Positions 54,911 to 64,000 of a stretch of DNA of 64,000 nucleotides are shown here, piece by piece. Where the stretch lies: positions 45,595,001-45,659,000 of the forward strand of contig CM032231.1 of the NCBI GenBank assembly GCA_019009955.1, in the 5' to 3' direction. Source of the DNA: Riptortus pedestris. Taxonomy: Eukaryota; Arthropoda; Insecta; Hemiptera; Alydidae. The notes below the pieces were generated by a model that saw nothing but the letters and a program-made list of their open reading frames with translations, had not been told where the DNA came from and made no database searches. The translations under genes and the position numbers were made by a program. How positions within the stretch are numbered: the first letter of the stretch is position 1; the number at the start of each line of letters is the position of its first letter.

Positions 54911-56184
54911 AATTAATATAAAAGAATAAGTGTAGATGAATAACTGTTATCATCCTTCAATACAGTGGAATGGTTTAATAATTAGTTTACATATACTACC
55001 TATTAGTTTATCATAATAAAAAAAAAACAATTCAAATCTTATAATATTTCAACAATCCAATAGGCAAGCAATTAAATATATGCAAAAAATAAAGTAAAAT
55101 ATATATGTATTAAAAAGGAAAATAATCAATAATTGAACTAAAATATAAGAATAAAAAAAGAAAAGAAAATATAATAGAAAGATTTTATGTAAATTTTTGG
55201 AGATTATTTGCCCTTTTTACAATTTTTTTAAAAGAAATTTTGACTTACTAGTTCTTCATAATTTATGTCAATTATGAATAATATAAAACATTAATATCCC
55301 AGAGAACATGAATCATAAAGCATTCAACCCAAAAGCTTTACTAAGTTATGGCATTTGTTCAGCTTTAAGGTATATTATTTCTTACAACCCAAAACTGATT
55401 TCAAGAAAATTGGCAAAACAATTAGTCCCTTCGTTTAAAATTGATGGCTACTAAGAAAAGTGACAATACTAAAAGGCTTGCATGCTTTTAACATCAAATG
55501 ATACTATTTTATCTTGGAAATACCAGGTAATGTCTTATCAGTTATTACTAAAACATTTATAACCGATTGAAATTCATTTATTATTTAATATGTATTGGCA
55601 GGTATCTGAAATTTTCAGGAACATAGACTGAACTGAAGTAAGTAATGAATTATAAACAAGAGCTGAGGGAATATAAACATCTGCCTTCAAATAATCCTTC
55701 AGTGAAATTAAAAATATGTTTCACTCATAAATATGCATTTCTATTTCAGCAATGAAGAAAAAAACAATACTACTTATAAATGAGAGAGAGAGTTTATAAT
55801 TTCCACAATTCCTGAATAATAATCGCAAATTACAAATATTAGTCATTGAGTTGCATTTCATTCAAAATTGAGTAGCATTTTTATGATTTTCTTTCCCTTC
55901 TTTGCATTGTTATAAATTAGTTTGTATAAAAAGAAAGTTTGTAAAAGAACAATATTTCAAAGACTATATTTTAATAGAAGTGTCATAAAGCTAAACAAAT
56001 TTTTAAAATCCCTCAGATACATTTCTATTACAGTTATTGCAATTTTCCATTACTGTGTGTTATAATTCTGAGAATTTCTGATCGTCATTATTTCACATTC
56101 GGGGTACAAAACTAAATAAATAAATAAAAAATAAAATAAAATAAAAAATTAAAAAAAATAATATAAATGTACTAGTATATAGGA
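54911..56184. other. non-coding stretch
   Basis: AT-rich, A-rich runs near 55140-55170 and 56115-56160. No gene seen. Confidence 0.6.
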
Positions 56185-56462
56185 ATAACATAATTTATTT
56201 TATTAAAACCATTTTAAATTGTTGTCTTTATTACTAGTCTAATGTTTATTTATGTTTGTATATCTAATGTTTATTTATGTTTGTTTGTCTTATGTTTATT
56301 AATTGTCTTTATTACTAGTATTTAATGATTATTTGATGTATTTCATTTTTTTATTTGTTGTCTCAGTTTTTGTTATTTTCTATAATTTTGTTTTCATTTT
56401 ACATTGTGAAACTTTGAGCCAAATCGCCAAGATGCGGGTGCTCCTGTATAAATAAATTTAAA
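56185..56462 (+). mobile_element. 3' tail of the I-group LINE
   Basis: Matches 24990-25225: ATAGGAATAACATAATTTAT, TTTGTTATTTTCTATAATTT, GTGAAACTTTGAGCCAAATC, GGTGCTCCTGTA then TAAATAAA. A separate, heavily 5'-truncated insertion of the same LINE family. Confidence 0.75.
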
Positions 56463-56539
56463 AAAAAGTTCACTTTCAAAATAAACTTTGGTCTTGAAGA
56501 GCCACTTATTTGTTTGCTTTACATATGGCTCTGTTTGAT

Positions 56540-56710
56540 TTATTTATTTACGTCCACTTTTTGCTACGATGGCTAATTGGGACGGGTCATCTACATGTTA
56601 CCACCCTTTTCTAGGCAGGGTGGGGCTAAGGATTTTATTTAATGAATTCCGCCACTAGAGAAGTGTGATAAAGAACAACGGTTGAACTCACTTGGCTAAC
56701 CTGAGCCCCA
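56540..56710 (-). mobile_element. tRNA-derived SINE with A-box
   Basis: Reverse-strand copy. From 56710 it reads TGGGGCTCAGGTTAGCCAAG then TGAGTTCAACCG, giving the A-box. The B-box region is deleted. The tail block ACGTCCACTTTTTGCTACGA is at 56550. Confidence 0.75.
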
Positions 56711-56724
56711 AATGGTTTGATATT

Positions 56725-56825
56725 CTTTAGCAGGCTTCTCATAAGAGAATTCAGCTATTGAAGTTTTACTCATCAGGCATTTAAACAAAATTTAGATATA
56801 TATTTGGCGAACCCTGCCTAGGGGA
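56725..56825 (-). mobile_element. DINE-like element, 3' fragment
   Basis: TTTAGCAGGCTTCTCATAAG then AGAATTCAGCTATTGAAG, followed by CGAACCCTGCCTAGGGGA in place of the usual CGATCCTACCCAGGAGA. Confidence 0.5.
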
Positions 56826-58524
56826 ACAACTGGGATAGGCCATAAATTATGGTTGAAGAGGACCACGTCTTCCAAGTGCTGCAGTGTAAGTAAAATATTT
56901 GCGTCTTTGTGTGTGTATGTGTGCGTGGCTGTGGATGAGAAACGAATTATGAATACAGATATTTTTTAAATGTTAAATACATTGGGGAAATAGAAAAAAA
57001 AAAAAGTAGGGACTTACATAAGGAAGGAGACGTTTCGGTAGCTGCATTAATGAATCTTAGTTTTCTAGAACAACTGGCTAGGAATGATAGGACAAACTTT
57101 TGGGGACGAGTATAGTGTGCTGAGAAGTTCAGTATGAGGGGTGTCAGGATAAGGTATTGAAATGTACATTTTTTTGCAAATAAACCATCGAAATGTACTT
57201 TATTGGTATACATTTACTCATAAAAAAGCATGCATAATAAATATACGTAATAAATCAATTAACATGTAATACGAAAAAAAAAGTTAACGAAATGAGAAAT
57301 TAAAATAGGAATGAAAAGGAAATGTTGAATTTGAAATACAGTAATGTAAAACAGAATTAATCAGGAGTTAAAAATTAGACAACTTAAAAAAATATAAAAC
57401 AATTGCACTGATATAATATATATAAATTGAGAATAACTTGCCAAAATATCAGAAGAGTATCTTGCAATTAGTACAATAAAATCTTACAAAAATATATCTT
57501 CTTTTTCCAGTTTAGTATCCACCTGAGCCTCAGAATATGTATCAGATATTAAAAATATAGAATCCACCTTCATACTCTTGTAGATTCTCACATATCTTGA
57601 AACCTTCCAAAGACTGATGTCGATAAAAACATCCCTCAATCTAACTCTCTCTACTTTCCTCTCAACCAAAACACACACATTACCAGCCGAATCGATACCA
57701 ACTACCTCTCAGAAATCCGTGAAATAGAAAAGTAGACAACGATTAGTTTAAACCTTCCTCAATCACATACCGACAGTCTTATAATAATCAAAAACTAACG
57801 GTAGACAGGCATAAGATCCTCACACAAGAAATATTAGCGCGATTGTTGGCATGCAACTACGTGTTGATAAATAACTAGTAGGCCATATAGCCCTTGCAGT
57901 ACCTGGACAAGCTGAGGTTAACGACTTCACTTCCAACTTCTTTATTAACATCCAAGTGACTCTTAAGTCGTGATTATATTATGAGTTCCTACGAACTACG
58001 TGAAAAGCTCTTCAACTCTCCAACGGCCGTCATAGTATCCACTTAGAAGTTCTATACACCTGAGACGGGGCTTTGCATAATTTCCTGTTAACCTTCATTC
58101 ATGTAAGGTGCCGACTAACGCATTAACCGATTTCCTAGATAGTGGGAAAATGAGGAGGGGGATGGGGAGGAAGCGTGACGAAACATATTTTTTGATTTGA
58201 TTGTAAGATGAGTTTTGAGGAGGAATATTGCAAATAATGTCTTGTTAAAGTACGAAAGTTTGATCAAACTAAAGAACATAATACACATTGTTTTTCGTGG
58301 TTTTGTTTTTCTATCCATCAATTTCCAAGGGAATAGGAGTTAATTTACACAGAAGCGAACCGCAAAGAATCACAGGGCCGTAAGTGGTTCCAGGACTTCT
58401 GAAAGAGCTTGCTTGTCTTCTGTATACTACTACTATCCAATAAGAAAGATATCAAGAAGCGTGAAGGAAACCAATGTAAATCAAAATTTCGGACGGCAGC
58501 ATTCGCATTTGAGGTTACTTAAAT
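56826..58524. other. non-coding stretch
   Basis: 1.7 kb. Reverse frames of 64-88 codons here (56947-57213, 57484-57678, 58115-58321) have no family resemblance and no splice context. Confidence 0.55.
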
Positions 58525-58526
58525 AA

Positions 58527-58590
58527 AAAAAGTCCATCACTCAGGGGTTGTGTAAACTAAGCAGATTTCCCATGTGAAGTTTTACAATAA
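58527..58590 (+). mobile_element. DINE-like element, 5' end only
   Basis: AAAAAAAGTCCATCACTCAG, GGGTTGTGTAAACTAAGCAG and ATTTCCCATGTG match the family's left terminus. Confidence 0.6.
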
Positions 58591-59292
58591 AGAAATCTGC
58601 ATACTGGTAACACAATACCACCGTGATTAAATACAAACGGTAATGAGAAATCTTTCAGTTAATTAAAATAAATTCCCTACTGAAACGGCTTCTGAATTGT
58701 AAGAATAATTTATATTTTAAAAACTCAAATTTTATCCTTAGTTGCAAAAAGTGGATGTTAATAAATATTTTAATTTAATTTGCCAAAATACAAAAGAAGT
58801 ATTGGAGAATGCAACTTTAAAATGTAACTTTATCTCTTTAGCTGATATTATTTCTTTGAGTTAATTCACCTTTTAGGATTTTAGAAGTGGTCCTAACAAA
58901 ATTAAGTGTACAATTGAAAGCTGCTATAAAAATTTTCATAAATAAAACTTTGTAATTTTAAATGTAAGTGATTAAAAAAACAATTCCTCTCCTTCAGGCA
59001 TATAACAGGATACAGGATATTATTTTTAAAATTAAAAAAAAATGTTCATTATAAATTCAAACAGGAATATAATTATTGAATATTACACATATTACACTGG
59101 AATAACAGTGTTCTAGCAAGCTAGAACAACATCTATGATAATAATGGATGCATGTAAAACACGTTTATAATATTCTCTCACAATGTTAGCGTAAGACTAT
59201 CAAATTAGGAATTACAGATTTTAGGGAAAGACAATTACAAATTTAAGAGAATGGTAGTATTGCCTTCAAAATATCACTAAAAAACTATTATG

Positions 59293-59298
<6 letters not shown>
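58591..59298. other. non-coding stretch with a SINE-end remnant
   Basis: TTAGTTGCAAAAAGTGGATG at 58739-58758, then TTAATAAATATTTT, is the extreme 3' end of the SINE. Otherwise nothing. Confidence 0.55.

Positions 59299-59337
<39 letters not shown>
59299..59337. repeat. (TA)n microsatellite
   Basis: About 18 TA units. Confidence 0.9.
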
Positions 59338-59340
<3 letters not shown>

Positions 59341-59424
59341 TATAATATTTGACTTAACAGTTCATTTCCCTACATAGCATTGATGGGAAAAATGGAACAC
59401 GATGGAATTTGAGAGATTGAGATA

Positions 59425-59660
59425 AAAATTATTCTGATTCATTACAAATTACAGCACTGGCTATAGTAAATAGTTTTCAATAAAATTAATATGTTATGTT
59501 CAGATATATTTAGTAATTTTTTTTCTTTCCGATGAAGAATATTTCTATCTATCTGTTCAGCTCTCATTGGTCGGCAGACCTGTTTGTTTAAAATTCAGGC
59601 GCTTAATGTTGGGAAGTTAATAAAATTGACTGAAAGATTTCTCATTGCCGTTTATTTATT
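59425..59660 (-). repeat. repeat shared with 44010-44270
   Basis: Parallels the other copy in order: AATTATTCTGA, AATATGTTATGTTCAGATAT, CTTTCCG, AGACCTGTTTGTTTA, AAAATTGACTGAAAGATTTC. The terminal DINE-like sequences are missing here. Confidence 0.6.
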
Positions 59661-59840
59661 CGTTTAAATTTATGTAACTGGATAAACTTTCCACTTTGAC
59701 TTTGAGAAAATCTACTCCTCAAATCTTTTTAAAACCATTAGACTAACTCCTCAACACGCAAGGACAGTCTGAGCCTCAGACCACTGTGGTGTTCAAAGTG
59801 TTTCTAACATAGCTTGAAATAAAATAGTTGAAAATATAGT

Positions 59841-59945
59841 TGTGTATTAACGTATACTTTCTGCTACTATGGATAATTAGGAAGGGTTATCTATAGATTG
59901 CCCCCCAATTTTCTAGCCAGGGTGGGACTTGGTATTTTATTTAAT
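59841..59945 (-). mobile_element. SINE 3' fragment
   Basis: TATTAACGTATACTTTCTGC to CTAGCCAGGGTGGGACTTGG, moderately diverged. Confidence 0.75.
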
Positions 59946-60188
59946 AATTTTTATTTATTTTGGTTTTAATAGATTTTATTTATTTAATGAAATTAAATTG
60001 GCTTATATTAAAATAATTTCTAAGTTGGCCAAAATTTATATAGGCTTTTAATATTTCCATACTGTTACTATTTCATTATATATTTCATGTTAAACTAATC
60101 CTCAAATGTTCAGAACAACCATTATGTAAACATCATATTTGTTCTTACTTAAAACAATCGAATATGGGTAACTGTCGACTATATAATA

Positions 60189-60240
60189 AAAAATTTCGGA
60201 TGTCAGCGTTTCAGACTAAAAATTTCGGATGTCTGCGTTT
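60189..60240 (+). repeat. 29-bp direct duplication
   Basis: AAAAATTTCGGATGTCAGCG then TTTCAGACT is repeated with one change in the overlapping part. Confidence 0.75.
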
Positions 60241-60400
60241 CAATTCATCATCTTGCGTAGCCCCTAATGTATCTGATATTATCGATTTTTTTTTACTTAT
60301 GGAACTACATGCATCTTAAACTGCCAGTCGTTGGTTAACCCCTGATTATTGACTTGCAATAATGAATGGTTGGGTATCCGTTACAAAGAGTACACATTCC

Positions 60401-61052
60401 TTCAAATAGGTGAGTATATATTTTAGTGCTGGCTGTTTCGGACACCGTTGCTATCCTTCTTTAGAGCTACAATGAACTAAAAACATAGTTTAAGAGCTTT
60501 GTGAACATATCATAAAAATAACTATTTTTTTAATGAATGAATAGATTTACAATTGAGAAGTGTTAAGACAATAAAAGATTAAACATTAGTGCAAACAGAC
60601 GTTTGAACCGTTTAAAAATATTATCAATATATCCGCATTATTATTGATAATTGTTATATACTTATGTATTCAATTAATAGTAATATATCATTTGTATAAT
60701 ATTAAATATTTCCTTATACCTATTGTATTTTGACAGAAAGCATTCGAATCTTCTTTAAATATATGGAGCACACTAAAAATTAAATGCTAATAATTAAAAA
60801 CAACTTTTTATTTATTTATTAATATTAAGGAAATGCCCTAGAAATAAAAAGTTAAAAAAAAAAAAAAGTCCAGAAAAACTAAATAGTCAGTCCCGGTGAG
60901 ATTCGATCCCGATATCTTGTAAACAAAAATAGTTATTGTTTTACTACGTTCACAAAGGTCTTGCATTATGTTCTTCGTTCGTTGTACGTCTGAAGAAAAA
61001 TCTAACGGTGTCCGAAACGGTCAGCATTGAAAAATACACTTACCTATTTGAA
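60401..61052. repeat. 652-bp inverted-repeat element
   Basis: 60401-60450 (TTCAAATAGGTGAGTATATA ... GTTTCGGACACCGTT) and 61004-61052 are imperfect reverse complements. Just inside the right arm, CTGAAGA (60990-60996) precedes CCGAAACGG (61012-61020), a spacing seen in Penelope-type and hammerhead-bearing repeats. Inside, 60895-60925 has a reverse B-box-like GGGATCGAATCTCACC, so a tRNA-derived piece may be nested. Confidence 0.55.
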
Positions 61053-61089
61053 TTAAATTAGATATTAAGCAAGTTATTAGTACATTCTT

Positions 61090-61229
61090 GTTTTAAGCAT
61101 TGACTTAACCCATTTTGTCTCATCCGGTTTTTACTTAGAAATTGAAAAATTAGGGAGAAGCGATCAATGCGGTGGCAAGTGGGAAATCTGCTTAGTCAAG
61201 CAGCACCTGAGTGGCGGACTTTTTTTTTT
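61090..61229 (-). mobile_element. DINE-like element, 5' fragment
   Basis: In reverse it reads AAAAAGTCCGCCACTCAGGT, GCTGCTTGACTAAGCAGATT, TCCCACTTGCC and AAAACCGGATGAGAC. Confidence 0.6.
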
Positions 61230-61768
61230 TATAAATTATGAGTGTAACCTCAAGAAGGAGTACGGTCAATATAGATAGGTCTAAATGGTCGCGTAGCAGG
61301 ATGATTTGTCTCTCTGCTATCTACTCTGGTGGATTGGGTTTCAGCAGCCTTGCTAGACCAGATACAGCCAATATTTATCACTCTGATTGCAATTTTCGTA
61401 ATGGCATACAGTCCTGCTCTAGAAGCTCACAACTAGAAGGTTGGGCAAATATGTTAACAGACTTGCCAGGGTAGAAAGCAAGCCAGGGTACGGAGCTTGA
61501 TGGTGTTCTTCGTTTTGTTAATTATTTAAGAAACATTGTGAAACCAACCATATCGATGATAAAACAGACGAGGAAAATACTCGACAGACGCAAGACGGGT
61601 TTAGAAAAAAAATAATATTTGCCTAATGTATATATTTTCTCATTTTCAGTTGGCTTTTCCATGGGATTGTTATGGATTCGTTATTTTAATGTGACTGGTT
61701 AAAATATTGTAATATACCCTTTGTTCCCTTTCTTATTTAAATACGTTACTGTTGAACATACTTTCTTA
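61230..61768. other. unassigned stretch with one weak ORF
   Basis: 61238-61474 (+) is open for 78 codons and GC-richer than average (RRSTVNIDRSKWSRSRM; GGLGFSSLARPDTANIYHSD). It has no recognisable motif. It could be an old transposon piece adjoining the DINE-like fragment, as the LINE fragment does at 44340. Confidence 0.35.
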
Positions 61769-61769
61769 T

Positions 61770-62058
61770 TGGAGCTCTGGTTAGCTGAGTGAGTTAAAGG
61801 GTTTGCCTTAATCTCACATGGTAAACCAAGAGTGGCGAGTTCGTTTTCCGCCAGGGTAATAGGAATTTTTTTAGTGACCAACTTTATAAATACATTTCTT
61901 AGTCCCAGCCAGGCTGGAAAAGGGTGATAACAGGCAGATAACCCGTGCCGAACTTATTAAATAAAAGCCTTTGTCCTTGGCCAGAAAATGGTGGCAAACT
62001 GTAGATAATCCGTCCCATATAGCCTTAGTAGCATAAAGTGACGTTAATAAATAACATT
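61770..62058 (+). mobile_element. tRNA-derived SINE plus a duplicated tail
   Basis: A-box TTAGCTGAGTGAGTTAAAGG at 61781-61800 and degenerate B-box GCGAGTTCGTTTTCC at 61835-61849, then the CCAGCCAGGCTGGAAAAGGG tail. A second tail unit (61975-62058) ends AGTGACGTTAATAAATAA. The best copy for the tRNA-like promoter. Confidence 0.8.
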
Positions 62059-62240
62059 TTATATAATGTTCAGAATGCCAGAAGTAGGAGTTATGGAATA
62101 TAGGGACGAAGTCGTTACAAAATGTAGATTTAACTTTATTGCACGTCTTTTACAATGCGGCAGTCTGTTTTTTCCGCCCCCTTCTTCTTTATATAAATTT
62201 ATGATGACGTCCCTCTGAATTAAGCCAAAATTACATACCC

Positions 62241-62246
<6 letters not shown>

Positions 62247-62283
<37 letters not shown>
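62247..62283. repeat. (TA)n microsatellite
   Basis: About 18 TA units. Confidence 0.9.
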
Positions 62284-62287
<4 letters not shown>

Positions 62288-64000
62288 GTTCTGTGTTTAT
62301 ATCCAAAGACGTGCTAACATGTTAGCATGCACATGGACTTATAAGCGAATGAAGTATTCTGATTATATTCTTCTAAATGTACACCGAACTTGCGGAACCT
62401 CTTTCTGTTATACCACTGCTGAGTCGTATGTTATCGTCGTACGAATATGAGTTCAACCCCGGTAGTATGAGTCCCTATTCACTTTATTGGTTTTCATATT
62501 TTGAAAATACTTTACAACAATCATTCTTTACAGAAGGCAATTCAAATCTGATAGTTGGACTGCGATAGGAGCTATATAGGTTCTAGCGAGTTAATTAAAA
62601 TGATACGAATACAATATGGAAGTCATATAAGAAGCAAGCCCTGGGATATTACATTGTGATTTAGTCGAGAGAAGATGATTAAGTCGGAAATCCTTCCCTC
62701 TGTGCTTTCACCAGTATTTCCCCTTCTTCCTCTTTCCTGGGAATCTAATAAACTCTAAGGACGTCTTCCGCTCCATTCCCTCTCTATTTTACCTGAATAG
62801 TCAATTTGTAAGTCCCGTTGTCTCCATAGAGCATCCACATTCACAATCCTCTTCATCAAATATATGTCCTTTCAATACATATAGAATCCCGATCAATTTT
62901 TTAATCATGCTATTTGGCGGAGAAGAGTATATTAGAGGAAACAGTCAAAAGAAGATTTCTGACTATGTTTTCTCTGCTATCGATTATTCTATATCTAAAG
63001 GAAACAGCTGATTCATCAGCTGACGCTGTCGGCAACGATAATTTTAATTAGCACTGCTTGACCTAAACACATGATCTAATATCAAACATGTAGTGAGATT
63101 GTATCTAATACGTCAAAGTTGTGGTCTCTACGAAAAGCGTGAAACATGTAAATCAACTAAACACGAAGAAAATGTGTGTGTGTTTCCTTGTCGATTTTCA
63201 GCCACAGAATGAGTTATTCAGGATTGGAATGTTTAATAATCGATTTTGTATTTAACTGTACACTAATGTCCGCTCTTGAAGCATTGCTGATTGTTCAATG
63301 TAGTTTGTGATCTCACAGTTCGTCAACGTAAAAGCAAAATTTCACCAAATTTTTTAATCAATTTATTTCCTCTTTCAAGACCTAAAAACGTGATAAAGAC
63401 AATTCTAACAATGTTTTACAGAATAGAATTCCTGGAATATAAATAAAATATCTACTTTTTTCAGTCAAAAAGTATAATGATGCACTGTTCGCCAAAGTGA
63501 AGGTTGTGTCAAATATTCTATTATTAAAACAAAACTCACAATAAATACTGTCCTGAAATAAATTAGCATGCACTGTGTCCTCAAGGTAGTTATGATTTGT
63601 TTGCATCGCTGTGGGCGATTATCATCCTTGAATGTTGGTTGTTGCTTCACGTCGGAGAATATTCTAGTAAAACGGAGTAAATTCATGGAAATCTTGGGGT
63701 GAAGGGGTGTTATATATTGTCATTTCAAGCATTTTTTTATGAATAATGACAACTTAAAAATTAAAAATTAAAGTTCTGCTATAGTTTTTTCAAACATTAC
63801 AACACATAGTGCAACTTTTTAACTTATACATATTGTTTTTACATGATGAAAAAACGACATAAGTAATGTATTTTAATTTGCATACCTGTTTAGCATGATT
63901 ATTATCTACTTCATATTTTTGATTCTACCCTCACATCACATTTGACACTGATGTTACAGCGAGAAACGTCACAGCTAGAATTATTGCAGTAATTAAATAT
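62284..64000. other. non-coding stretch to the window end
   Basis: No supportable gene. Two overlapping reverse frames at 63382-63686 (73-74 codons) are unconvincing. A C/T-rich stretch at 62690-62860 resembles 12480-12720 only in composition. Confidence 0.55.

Overview
This is AT-rich eukaryotic nuclear DNA, almost certainly from an arthropod and most likely an insect. I cannot name the species. The evidence is TCAGT-type arthropod initiators, many long (TA)n tracts, a tRNA-derived SINE, I/jockey-group LINE fragments, mariner, hAT and Helitron remnants, a solo LTR, and very few open frames. There are no operons, ribosome binding sites, rRNA, functional tRNA or CRISPR arrays. Most of the sequence is layered transposon debris.

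Only two intronless reading frames look like real protein genes, both on the + strand. At 884-1696 a 270-aa protein starts MGALLSTCC (predicted N-myristoylation plus palmitoylation). It then runs into 24-aa repeats, nearly all with a tyrosine in an EPIY/SPVY context (EPIYENID, SPVYANID), like the EPIYA motifs of bacterial effectors and including pYxN Grb2-type sites. At 10080-10859 a 259-aa protein starts MGCVFSS and has two further Cys clusters. Both have a short leader of 42-47 nt behind a TCAGT initiator and a similar GC-richer leader. They look like lineage-specific, lipid-anchored, possibly signalling proteins. A possible host exon lies at 545-638, and promoter/first-exon-like sequence at 50849-50949.

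Layout. 1-2100: the EPIYA-like gene and its decayed repeat tail. 2.1-18.6 kb: non-coding, with a TA-flanked MITE, SINEs, several copies of a DINE/Helentron-like element, the MGCVFSS gene and a diverged inverted duplication. 18595-20888: a 2.3-kb DNA transposon with TIRs and a TAA duplication, carrying a dispersed arthropod protein family broken by one stop and one frameshift. 20.9-25.2 kb: a rearranged I-group LINE. 26.17-27.06 kb: a deleted mariner. 29.6-33.3 kb: a second LINE, split by a SINE and by a 1077-bp retroposon built on a 73-bp VNTR. 35-41 kb: a nest of DINE-like elements holding tandem Helitrons, a palindromic repeat and a hAT element with perfect 8-bp TSDs. 42.4 kb: a foldback element with 12-bp TSDs and a hammerhead-like motif. 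44.3 kb: a LINE C-terminal fragment. 47.2-49.1 kb: two more Helitrons. 49984-50630: a solo LTR with TATA box and initiator. 51.2-52.5 kb: a 167-bp satellite. 52.5-64 kb: mostly non-coding with scattered SINE, LINE-tail and DINE-like pieces.

The elements form a clear order of insertion (SINE and VNTR retroposon into LINE; Helitrons into the (TA)n of a DINE-like element; hAT beside another). Calls rest on reading the sequence only; no database search was possible.
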